Shown here: positions 1-5,070 of the stretch, piece after piece | Layout of the letters: each line of letters begins with the position of its first letter | Numbering within the stretch: position 1 is the stretch's first letter | From: Symbiobacteriaceae bacterium | Lineage (GTDB): Bacteria > Bacillota_E > Symbiobacteriia > Symbiobacteriales > Symbiobacteriaceae | Length of the DNA: 5,365 bases | Direction of reading: 5' to 3' | NCBI GenBank assembly: GCA_027356675.1 | Contig: DAHVXO010000253.1 | Coordinates: 1-5,365, forward strand | Program-made: the position numbers and the translations under genes | Notes under the pieces: model-generated | The model's database searches: none | What the model was told of the DNA's origin: nothing | Seen by the model: only the letters and a program-made list of their open reading frames with translations

Positions 1-86
1 CCGAGGATGTGCGCAGCGTGGGCGAGATTGGCCGCCTGCTCCAGGACCCCAAGTTCCGGTCGGTCCAACTGACGTTTAACTTCTAA
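1..86 (+). CDS. 3' end of an unidentified protein, possible outer-membrane beta-barrel C-terminus
   Basis: An open frame enters from the left edge (codons in phase with position 3) and stops at TAA 84-86, giving the last 27 residues. The product cannot be named from this tail. The final residues, FRSVQLTFNF, place hydrophobic or aromatic residues at -1, -3, -5 and -7 from the end with polar residues between, and finish in Phe. That is the known signature of the last strand of outer-membrane beta-barrels. It does not resemble the C-terminus expected for PxpB or PxpC, the usual partners of the next gene. The next gene begins about 45 bp downstream on the same strand, so co-transcription is possible. 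The frame is well supported by the gene-like residue mix and the nearby ribosome binding site of the next gene; the beta-barrel reading is inference. Confidence 0.6.
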   Translation, partial: EDVRSVGEIGRLLQDPKFRSVQLTFNF

Positions 87-91
87 CCCCT

Positions 92-104
92 GGGCGGACC
101 GCCC
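92..104 (+). repeat. Small GC-rich hairpin between the first gene and pxpA
   Basis: GGGCGG-A-CCGCCC is a perfect inverted repeat, which folds as a 5-bp stem with a GAC loop. It lies 6 bp after the upstream stop. No T-tract follows, so it is not a canonical intrinsic terminator; it could slow decay of the upstream message or be chance in GC-rich DNA. Confidence 0.4.
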
Positions 105-116
105 CCATGCGGTAGC

Positions 117-122
117 GAGGAG
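117..122 (+). promoter_or_regulatory. Shine-Dalgarno site that selects the TTG start of pxpA
   Basis: GAGGAG lies 8 nt before TTG 131, an ideal spacing. The more upstream in-frame GTG at 122 overlaps this site and so is unlikely to be the start. Starting at 131 gives a protein beginning MAVHVDLNCDMGE, the usual N-terminus of this family. Confidence 0.75.
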
Positions 123-130
123 TGGTTGGT

Positions 131-895
131 TTGGCAGTACATGTGGATCTGAATTGTGACATGGGCGAGTCGTTTGGCGCCTATACCGTCGGGGCGGATG
201 AGGCAGTCATGCCGCTGATCAGCTCGGCCAACATTGCGTGCGGGTTTCACGCCGGCGATCCGTTGGTGATGCGCCAGACGGTGCGCCTGGCCAAGGCGCA
301 CGGCGTGAGTATCGGTGCGCACCCGGGTTTGCGGGACCTGGCTGGATTCGGCCGCCGCAACATGGCCTGCACGCCCGATGAACTCTATACCGATGTGCTC
401 TACCAGATCGGCGCCCTGGCCGCCGTCTGCCGGGCGGAGGGCGTTTCCATGCACCATGTGAAGGCTCATGGGGCACTCTACAACATGGCCGCCGTCAACG
501 CCGAGATCTCCCGGGCAATCGCAGCGGCCGTCGCCGACTTCGATCGCAACCTTGTGCTGTTCGCCCTGCCGGGGTCAGAGGTGGCCAAGGCGGGCGAGGC
601 CGCCGGGCTCCAGGTCGCCTGCGAAGTCTTCGGCGATCGGGCATACAACGAGGATGGCTCGCTGGTTTCCCGAAAGCTCCCGGGTGCCGTCCTCAGTGAC
701 GACACGGCCGCCGAGACCCAGGTGCTGAGTATGGTGTTGGATGGCAGGGTCCGGGCCATCTCCGGCAAGCAGGTCCCGGTCATCGCCGATACGGTTTGCG
801 TGCACGGCGACAATCCGCATGCCGTCGCCTTTATCACCCGAATTCGGGCGGCGCTGACGGGGCGCGGTGTGATCGTCGGTCCCCCACGTAACTGA
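131..895 (+). CDS. pxpA: 5-oxoprolinase subunit A (LamB/YcsF family)
   Basis: Subunit of the ATP-dependent cytoplasmic 5-oxoprolinase PxpABC, which opens 5-oxoproline (pyroglutamate), a damage product of glutamine and glutamate, to give glutamate. The 254-residue product spans the whole family and matches its usual length of about 245-255. Family blocks visible in order are VDLNCDMGESFG (5-16), SANIACGFHAGDP (32-44), IGAHPGLRDLAGFGRR (61-76), HHVKAHGALYN (108-118), FGDRAYNEDGSLVSR (167-181) and ADTVCVHGDNPHAV (219-232). The acidic, His and Lys residues in these blocks are the conserved polar core. TTG 131 is preferred to GTG 122 because of the ribosome binding site. The family normally needs PxpB and PxpC; neither is in the window downstream, and the upstream tail does not look like either. 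Identification is firm; the specific activity is inferred from the family. Confidence 0.95.
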   Translation: MAVHVDLNCDMGESFGAYTVGADEAVMPLISSANIACGFHAGDPLVMRQTVRLAKAHGVSIGAHPGLRDLAGFGRRNMACTPDELYTDVLYQIGALAAVCRAEGVSMHHVKAHGALYNMAAVNAEISRAIAAAVADFDRNLVLFALPGSEVAKAGEAAGLQVACEVFGDRAYNEDGSLVSRKLPGAVLSDDTAAETQVLSMVLDGRVRAISGKQVPVIADTVCVHGDNPHAVAFITRIRAALTGRGVIVGPPRN

Positions 896-910
896 GAGTG
901 ACTTTCATCA

Positions 911-951
911 CTGATGGCGATCTGTGCGCTGTGGTAACCTCTGCACATCAG
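911..951 (+). repeat. Bulged inverted repeat upstream of the NifX-like gene
   Basis: TGTGC (923-927) pairs with GCACA (943-947), and CTGA (911-914) pairs with TCAG (948-951). The left arm carries an 8-nt bulge (915-922), so the two stems stack across it. It lies in the 88-bp gap between pxpA and the NifX-like gene. It could be a leader structure or a protein site; the arms are short and chance is possible. Confidence 0.3.
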
Positions 952-966
952 AACCAGTGAATCATG

Positions 967-972
967 AGGAGG
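967..972 (+). promoter_or_regulatory. Perfect Shine-Dalgarno site of the NifX-like gene
   Basis: AGGAGG matches the consensus exactly and stands 11 nt before ATG 984, slightly longer than usual. It argues against the longer in-frame reading that begins upstream at 924, which would put this site inside the coding region. Confidence 0.75.
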
Positions 973-983
973 ACATCATTACA

Positions 984-1364
984 ATGCGCATCGCCATCCC
1001 AGTCACCAATAACGCGGTGGCCAATCACCTGGGCGCCTGCAAGCAGTTCCTGGTCGCCGATGTTGAGGACGGCAAGGTCATGCAGGAAGTCGAAGTCCCG
1101 AACCCCGGCCACGGCCCCGGTGGCCCGCCTCCGGTTTTCGTCGCTCGGTTGGGTGTGGGGCAGGTCGTCGCCTGGGGGATGCCCGAGCACGCCCGGGGCA
1201 TGTTTGCCCAGTTGGGGGTCAAGGTCGTCCTGGGGGCGACGGGTGATCCGCACCAGGTCCTGACCGACTTCATGGGTGGGACGCTAAAGCTCACCACCGA
1301 CCGGCTCGATGGCGGCGGCTCCTGCGCCCATGAAGGCGACGACGAGGAAGGGCATTCGCACTAG
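984..1364 (+). CDS. NifX/NifB-like dinitrogenase iron-molybdenum cofactor-binding domain protein
   Basis: A 126-residue cytoplasmic protein formed of a single Di-Nase_FeMo-co type domain, the fold of NifX, NafY and the C-terminal part of NifB, which bind iron-sulfur or FeMo-cofactor precursors. The N-terminus MRIAIPVTNN is the typical first strand. NHLGACKQFLVADVEDGK (14-31) occupies the family's HFGxCxxF-like position, with Leu where Phe is usual. PNPGHGPGGPPP (39-50), ARLGVGQVVAWGM (54-66) and LGVKVVLGATGDP (77-89) follow. The tail (112-126) carries Cys114 and three His among acidic residues, a plausible metal-binding extension. No nif gene is visible, and stand-alone members are common in organisms that do not fix nitrogen, so the true role is open: perhaps metal-cluster handling. 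A terminator follows directly, so this gene ends its transcript. Family assignment is strong, function weak. Confidence 0.9.
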   Translation: MRIAIPVTNNAVANHLGACKQFLVADVEDGKVMQEVEVPNPGHGPGGPPPVFVARLGVGQVVAWGMPEHARGMFAQLGVKVVLGATGDPHQVLTDFMGGTLKLTTDRLDGGGSCAHEGDDEEGHSH

Positions 1365-1369
1365 AGCGC

Positions 1370-1404
1370 ACGGCGCCTCCCACCGCACGGGGGCGCCGTT
1401 CTTC
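1370..1404 (+). terminator. Intrinsic terminator after the NifX-like gene
   Basis: ACGGCGCC (1370-1377) and GGCGCCGT (1392-1399) form a perfect 8-bp stem. It extends inward by CCC (1379-1381) with GGG (1389-1391) across one bulged T, leaving a 7-nt loop. The stem starts 5 bp after the stop codon and is followed by a T-rich but interrupted tract, TTCTTCATTGT. The position and stem strength support rho-independent termination; the broken T-tract lowers certainty. Confidence 0.75.
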
Positions 1405-1433
1405 ATTGTCTGCAGGGACGCGGGCGGGCGAAA

Positions 1434-1451
1434 GGGAACCTTTAAGGGTCC
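1434..1451 (+). repeat. Imperfect palindrome in the leader of the aminotransferase gene
   Basis: GGAACCTT (1435-1442), a central T, then AAGGGTCC (1444-1451) are inverted with one mismatched pair (1438/1448). It lies about 35 bp before the aminotransferase start and after the preceding terminator, where a promoter or operator is expected. I found no convincing -35/-10 pair next to it. Confidence 0.35.
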
Positions 1452-1485
1452 ACATTTCGTAAAGGATTCAAGGGGGTCGTCGCCG

Positions 1486-2637
1486 ATGAAGCCGCTCGCC
1501 GCTATCCCCGCTGCACTGCCGCCTCAGGGTGTGCGCGTGATCATGGACCTTGCCTGGCAGACCGAAGGTTGCATCCACCTGGAGGTGGGCGAACCGGATT
1601 TCCGTACGCCCGACCACATCGTGGCGGCCGCGACCGAGGCCGCCCGTACCGGGTTCACCAAGTACACCCCCAACCCCGGCATCGCCGACTTGCGCCAGGC
1701 CATCGTTGTCAAGGAGGCCCGGTACAACCAGGTTGCGGTAGCGGTGGAGCAGGTCTGCGTCCATCCCGGGGCTGTGACGGGTCTGTTCAGCGTATTGCTG
1801 GCGCTGATCAGTCCCGGCGATGAGATGCTGGTTCCCGGCCTCTCCTGGCCCAACGGGGAGATGGCCCTGAAGACCTTGCACGGGGTGCCCGTCCACTATT
1901 CACTGAAGCTGGAGCAGGGCTTTTTGCCGGACGTGGCCGAGCTGGAGATGCTGGTAACGCCCCGGACCAAGGCCCTCCTGATCAACAGCCCAGGCAACCC
2001 GACCGGCGCCGTCTTCCCGGAGGCACTGGTGCTGGAGTTGGTCGCGTTCTGCCAGCGACACGACCTGTGGCTCATCTCGGATGAGATTTACGAGCAGATT
2101 GTCTTCGGGGCCGTCCACGTGAGTCCGGCCCGCTTTGCGCCGGAGCGGACGATCACCGTTTCGGGGTTCTCCAAGGCCTACGCCATGACGGGCTGGCGGC
2201 TGGGGTATACCATCGCGCCGGCGGACGTGGCCCTGGTGATCTCGCGGCTGCAAGAGCCGATCATCTCCAGCACAAATAGCCCCACCCAGAAGGCCGGCGT
2301 GGCGGCGCTAATGGGCCCGCAGGATTGCGTTGAGACCATGCGGCAGGCCTATCACCGGCGGCGGGATCTCGCCGTACGCGTCATGGCGGAGAACGGGCTT
2401 TACCGCTACACCCCACAGGGCGCCTTCTATCTGCTGGTGGATGTATCGGCGGTGGGACGGGATTCGTACGCCGTGGCCAAGGCTATCCTACAAGCGGAGA
2501 GGGTGGCGGTGGCTCCTGGTGAGGCCTTCGGAGCGGACGGCGCCGGGTTGGTCCGGGTCTCGCTGGCCAGCAGTGAGGAGGCGCTGACGGAGGGGCTGTC
2601 GCGCATCTGCCGGTTCGTGCACAGGCATAGCGCCTGA
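1486..2637 (+). CDS. Class I/II pyridoxal-phosphate aminotransferase (aspartate/aromatic-type)
   Basis: A 383-residue cytoplasmic fold-type I PLP enzyme that moves an amino group between an amino acid and a 2-oxo acid. Key features are HLEVGEPDF near the N-terminus (31-39), SPGNPTG with Asn171 (168-174), SDEIYE with Asp199 and Tyr202 (198-203), the PLP-lysine motif SGFSKAYAMTGWRLGY with Lys230 and Arg237 (226-241), and LVRVSLA with Arg357, the expected substrate carboxylate binder (355-361). All catalytic residues are present and the length is normal. ATG 1486 is chosen because AGGGGG (1471-1476) stands 9 nt upstream and translation gives a typical N-terminus; the frame stays open back to 1309 but that part overlaps the previous gene and its terminator and looks non-coding. 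The exact substrate cannot be read from the sequence; aspartate, aromatic or other amino acids are possible. It appears to be its own transcription unit or the last gene of one. Confidence 0.93.
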   Translation: MKPLAAIPAALPPQGVRVIMDLAWQTEGCIHLEVGEPDFRTPDHIVAAATEAARTGFTKYTPNPGIADLRQAIVVKEARYNQVAVAVEQVCVHPGAVTGLFSVLLALISPGDEMLVPGLSWPNGEMALKTLHGVPVHYSLKLEQGFLPDVAELEMLVTPRTKALLINSPGNPTGAVFPEALVLELVAFCQRHDLWLISDEIYEQIVFGAVHVSPARFAPERTITVSGFSKAYAMTGWRLGYTIAPADVALVISRLQEPIISSTNSPTQKAGVAALMGPQDCVETMRQAYHRRRDLAVRVMAENGLYRYTPQGAFYLLVDVSAVGRDSYAVAKAILQAERVAVAPGEAFGADGAGLVRVSLASSEEALTEGLSRICRFVHRHSA

Positions 2638-2654
2638 CCGCTGCAGGCAACCCG

Positions 2655-2670
2655 TGTCCAATATTGGACA
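2655..2670 (+). promoter_or_regulatory. Perfect 16-bp palindrome, candidate operator upstream of ubiD
   Basis: TGTCCAATATTGGACA is a perfect dyad with no spacer. It ends 26 bp before the -35 hexamer of the ubiD promoter, a position suited to an activator or to a repressor that contacts upstream DNA. No T-tract follows and there is no loop, so it is not a terminator for the aminotransferase gene. The regulator is unknown. It also fits the TGT-N10-ACA form of NifA-type sites, but the adjoining promoter is of the sigma-70 type. Confidence 0.55.
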
Positions 2671-2696
2671 GGGTACCGGATCCTGGCACCGAAAAA

Positions 2697-2725
2697 TTGA
2701 CAGCCATTCTCACCGTTGTTACACT
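2697..2725 (+). promoter_or_regulatory. Housekeeping (sigma-70/sigma-A) promoter of ubiD
   Basis: TTGACA (2697-2702), a perfect -35, is followed after exactly 17 bp by TACACT (2720-2725), which matches four of six positions of the -10 consensus including the first TA and final T. Transcription would begin near 2732, leaving a leader of about 75 nt before the TTG start. It lies in an AT-richer stretch of otherwise GC-rich DNA. This is the best promoter in the window. Confidence 0.8.
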
Positions 2726-2742
2726 GAATGAGGACATTTAGG

Positions 2743-2796
2743 ACCTCGCGATTTCGCGTCGGTACGAATCCCCGCAAACCGTTTTGTAGCAAGGGG
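2743..2796 (+). promoter_or_regulatory. Possible structured leader that masks the ubiD ribosome binding site
   Basis: Two small hairpins can be drawn in the leader. CGCGA (2747-2751) pairs with TCGCG (2754-2758), flanked by ACC (2743-2745) and GGT (2761-2763). Further on, CCCC (2770-2773) pairs with GGGG (2793-2796), enclosing CAAA (2775-2778) with TTTG (2783-2786). The second uses the GGGG of the likely Shine-Dalgarno site, so it could lower translation until opened. The stems are short and no known riboswitch is recognised. Confidence 0.3.
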
Positions 2797-2802
2797 TTGA
2801 GG
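2791..2802 (+). promoter_or_regulatory. Ribosome binding region of ubiD
   Basis: AAGGGG (2791-2796, 10 nt before the start) and GAGG (2799-2802, 4 nt before) precede TTG 2807. An in-frame TGA at 2798-2800 forbids any earlier start, so the TTG is the only start that retains the family N-terminus. Confidence 0.7.
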
Positions 2803-2806
2803 TTGC

Positions 2807-4258
2807 TTGACTCCCTTTCGTGACCTCCATGAGTTCGCCGCCGCCTGTGAGAAACGCGGCTGGCTGAAGCGTATCAAGGCCCGGGTAAACCCCTATTTGG
2901 AGATCGCCGAGATCACGGATCGGGTCTCGAAGCTGCCTCGTGGGGGCTATGCCCTTTTGTTCGAAAATGTCGAGGGATCGCAGTTCCCCGTGCTGACCAA
3001 CACCTTTGGGTCGATGGAGCGGATGTGTCTGGCGCTCGGTGTCGCGCAGCTCGATGACGTCGCTGATCGAATTCGGGATCTGATGAAGATGCCCGGCCCC
3101 GGTGGCGGTCTGTTCGATAAGCTAGGCCAGGGCATGAAGCTACTGGATGTGGTCAAGTCAACCCAGCCGAAGGTAGTCTCCAAAGCGCCGTGCCAGGAAG
3201 TGGTCATGACCGAGCCGGACCTCACCAAGCTGCCGATCCTCACGACATGGCCCAAGGACGGCGGGCCGTTCATCACCCTTACGAACGTAATCACGCGCGA
3301 TCCTGGTACGGGTGGGCGCAATATCGGCATGTACCGTCTGCATGTCTATGATAAGCAGACCACGGGCATGCACTGGCACAAGCATAAGGACGGTCAGCGC
3401 CATTACGACGCGGCCAGCGGCAGCCGGATGCCGGTGGCGGTCGCCCTGGGCGGCGATCCGGTCACGGTTTATAGTGGAAGCGCACCGCTACCCCCGATGA
3501 TCCCGGAGTTGATGTTCTCTGGGTTCGTGCGCGGGGAATCGGTGGAGCTGGTCAAGTGCAGGACCATCGATCTGGAAGTGCCGGCGCATGCTGACTTCAT
3601 CATCGAAGGGTATGTGGATACGGCGGAGCCGCTGAAGATTGAAGGGCCGTTCGGCGATCACACCGGGTTCTACAGCCCGGCCGATCCGTACCCGGTCTTC
3701 CATGTCACGTGCATCACCCATCGCAAGGATGCGATCTATCCGGCGACGCTGGTTGGCAAGCCGCCCCAGGAGGATGTGTTCCTGGGGAAGGCAACCGAGC
3801 GGATCTTTCTGCCGCTGATGCAGATGTTCCTGCCCGAGGTGCTGGATTACAACATGCCGCCCGAGGGCACGTTCCACAACTGCGTGCTGGTCAAGATTAA
3901 GAAGCGGTACCCGGGGCAGGCGCGCAAGGTCATCAGCGGCATGTGGGGCATGGGGCTGATGATGCTGGCAAAGACCATCATCGTCGTGGACGAGCATATC
4001 AACCTTGATAATTATAGCGAGGTCTTCTGGTACGTGTCGGGGAACATCGATCCCAAGCGCGACGTGTTCTTCGCCGAGGGGCCGCTGGATGATCTGGATC
4101 ATTCGGCGCCGGTCTGGCGGTTTGGGTCGAAGATGGGGATTGATGCGACGCGCAAGTGGCCCCAGGAGGGTCATATGCGGGAGTGGCCTGATGAGATTGC
4201 GATGGACCCGGCGATGGTGGAGCAGGTCAACCGGCGGTGGAAGGAATTCGGGTTGTAG
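2807..4258 (+). CDS. ubiD: UbiD-family decarboxylase, menaquinone biosynthesis (futalosine route)
   Basis: A 483-residue cytoplasmic decarboxylase of the UbiD family, which uses prenylated FMN made by a UbiX partner. It most resembles the menaquinone-type members (MqnL-like, about 480-490 residues), which act on a prenylated naphthoate intermediate. Visible motifs are the N-terminal FRDLHEF block (4-10); GGRNIGMYRLHV (169-180) with Asn172 as likely metal ligand and Arg177 as catalytic Arg; GMHWHKH (187-193) with the metal-site His; DFIIEGYVD with Glu267 as metal ligand (263-271); and EGPFGDHTGFY (279-289), in which Glu279 and Asp284 correspond to the catalytic acidic pair. All are intact. It has its own promoter and a TTG start. 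The UbiA-type prenyltransferase two genes on supports the menaquinone role. Another aromatic acid decarboxylase is possible but less likely. Confidence 0.93.
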   Translation: MTPFRDLHEFAAACEKRGWLKRIKARVNPYLEIAEITDRVSKLPRGGYALLFENVEGSQFPVLTNTFGSMERMCLALGVAQLDDVADRIRDLMKMPGPGGGLFDKLGQGMKLLDVVKSTQPKVVSKAPCQEVVMTEPDLTKLPILTTWPKDGGPFITLTNVITRDPGTGGRNIGMYRLHVYDKQTTGMHWHKHKDGQRHYDAASGSRMPVAVALGGDPVTVYSGSAPLPPMIPELMFSGFVRGESVELVKCRTIDLEVPAHADFIIEGYVDTAEPLKIEGPFGDHTGFYSPADPYPVFHVTCITHRKDAIYPATLVGKPPQEDVFLGKATERIFLPLMQMFLPEVLDYNMPPEGTFHNCVLVKIKKRYPGQARKVISGMWGMGLMMLAKTIIVVDEHINLDNYSEVFWYVSGNIDPKRDVFFAEGPLDDLDHSAPVWRFGSKMGIDATRKWPQEGHMREWPDEIAMDPAMVEQVNRRWKEFGL

Positions 4259-4260
4259 TC

Positions 4261-4341
4261 GGGGACGGGGACACCTTTGGGTTCAGCCCTCGGACGGGCA
4301 CCCGTAAAGTTCAGCCCCTGGCAGTGCCGGGGACGGGCACC
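4261..4341 (+). repeat. Degenerate tandem repeats, REP-like (three copies of GGACGGG[G/C]AC)
   Basis: Two adjoining units of about 29 bp (4261-4290 and 4291-4319) share GGACGGG at the start and GTTCAGCCC at the end, with a few changes and one small length difference. A third partial unit, GGGGACGGGCACC (4329-4341), follows after GGCAGTGCC (4320-4328), itself an inverted repeat around a central G. The first unit begins 2 bp after the ubiD stop. G-rich GGGGACGGG-type repeats of this kind remind me of REP elements mobilised by IS200-like RAYT transposases. That link is recollection of a sequence style, not a match I could test. Confidence 0.6.
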
Positions 4342-4397
4342 CCGCTCCTCGCCCGGGTGCAAGCACCCGAACGCTCGTCGGAGGTGCCCATCCCCGG
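4327..4397 (+). repeat. 71-bp concentric palindrome, REP/BIME-like element
   Basis: The outer arms CCGGGGACGGGCACC (4327-4341) and GGTGCCCATCCCCGG (4383-4397) are inverted with one mismatch over 15 bp. The inner arms CGGGTGC (4354-4360) and GCACCCG (4363-4369) are perfect with a 2-nt AA loop. Both pairs share the same centre near 4362, so the whole folds as one long hairpin or cruciform. CTCC (4345-4348) and GGAG (4380-4383) may add to the stem. No T-tract follows the right arm, so it is not a classical terminator, though it could block exonucleases at the 3' end of the ubiD message. The left outer arm is the third copy of the tandem repeat, so both belong to one repeat system. Confidence 0.7.
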
Positions 4398-4506
4398 CTT
4401 ACCCTGGACTCTCGCGGGCGGCCCTGCCCAGCACCTTACCCGCACCTTCGCCGGCCACCCGCACAGCTATGAGTAGAATGTAATCCGGTATGCCCTCTTT
4501 TGTTAC

Positions 4507-4515
4507 GAGAGGTGA
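4507..4515 (+). promoter_or_regulatory. Shine-Dalgarno site that selects the GTG start of the GNAT gene
   Basis: GAGAGGTGA is close to the full anti-16S complement. Its core lies 6-9 nt before GTG 4522, whereas ATG 4528 would be too far by 6 nt. The GTG is therefore the better start. Confidence 0.65.
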
Positions 4516-4521
4516 ACAATT

Positions 4522-5067
4522 GTGTATATGTCTAAGCGCGTCAGGTTACGGCGAGTCGATCCCGTGAATGACCTGAATGACCGGTTCCGGTGGATGAATG
4601 ATCCGCAGGTGGTCCGGTACCTGGGTATGCGCCCTGCCAGGCTATCTCGGGATGAGGTCAGGAAGTACCTGGAGAAATGCGCCACGGAATCGGCTGACCT
4701 TGTCGAGTTTGCGATCGAGACCCTGGATGGGCGGCACATCGGCGGCTGCACCCTGCGGGGCTTTAACCATGTGGCTCAGGTGGCGGAGTTCGCCATCGCC
4801 ATCGGTGAGGCAGACTACCGGGGCAAGGGCTTCGGTACCGAGGTCTCGCACCTGATGCTCAAGATTGCCTTTGAGGAGTTCAACCTGAACCGGGTCTGGC
4901 TGACCGTAAACGAAGAGAATATCGCCGGGATCAAGGCGTATGAGAAGGCCGGGTTCGCGAAGGAAGGCCTGCTGCGCCAGCATGGGTTCAGCCATGGGCG
5001 GTATTACAACGCATACCTCATGGCCGCGATTCGCTCGGATTACGCGGATCCGAAGGGAAGTGTTTAG
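4522..5067 (+). CDS. GNAT-family N-acetyltransferase (RimJ/RimL/SpeG-like)
   Basis: A 181-residue cytoplasmic protein with a single GNAT domain, which transfers acetyl from acetyl-CoA to an amine of a protein, polyamine, sugar or small molecule. The N-terminal part (8-50) has the RxxxxxD...W.NDP..V.YL pattern common to RimJ/RimL-type enzymes. EFAIAIGEADYRGKGFGTE (89-107) contains the acetyl-CoA pyrophosphate loop RGKGFG (100-105). NEENIAGIKAYEKAGF (130-145) includes Asn133 and Tyr140, the usual CoA contact and general acid. The last strand (148-170) ends a complete domain of normal length. The substrate cannot be read from the sequence. The stop lies only 3 bp before the GTG of the prenyltransferase gene, so the two are probably co-transcribed and may be translationally coupled. 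No convincing promoter was found in front of it. Confidence 0.92.
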   Translation: MYMSKRVRLRRVDPVNDLNDRFRWMNDPQVVRYLGMRPARLSRDEVRKYLEKCATESADLVEFAIETLDGRHIGGCTLRGFNHVAQVAEFAIAIGEADYRGKGFGTEVSHLMLKIAFEEFNLNRVWLTVNEENIAGIKAYEKAGFAKEGLLRQHGFSHGRYYNAYLMAAIRSDYADPKGSV

Positions 5068-5070
5068 CAG

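Noticed and set aside
924..983. N-terminal extension of the NifX-like protein by 20 codons
   Set aside because: A perfect AGGAGG lies within it at 967-972, and the family begins at MRIAIPV, encoded from 984.
1309..1485. N-terminal extension of the aminotransferase by 59 codons
   Set aside because: It overlaps the end of the NifX-like gene and its terminator, has a non-protein-like composition, and a good ribosome binding site precedes ATG 1486.
2684..2702. Possible sigma-54 promoter: TGGCAC followed by TTGA
   Set aside because: The spacer between the two blocks is 7 bp where 5 is required, and the second block lacks the conserved GC. The TTGA is part of the better sigma-70 -35 element TTGACA.
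3488..4174. A 228-codon open frame on the minus strand inside ubiD
   Set aside because: It lies wholly antisense to a strongly identified gene and gives an Arg/His-rich product without family motifs; such frames are common in GC-rich DNA.
4261..4341. CRISPR array
   Set aside because: Only two to three degenerate units, no unique spacers of uniform length, and no cas genes.
4237..4476. Open reading frames of 79 and 68 codons across the ubiD-GNAT gap
   Set aside because: They run through the repeats, have no ribosome binding site and give low-complexity Pro/Arg-rich products; one overlaps the end of ubiD.
4474..4479. TAGAAT as the -10 box of a promoter for the GNAT gene
   Set aside because: A good -10 match, but the position 16-18 bp upstream is GC-rich with nothing like a -35 hexamer.
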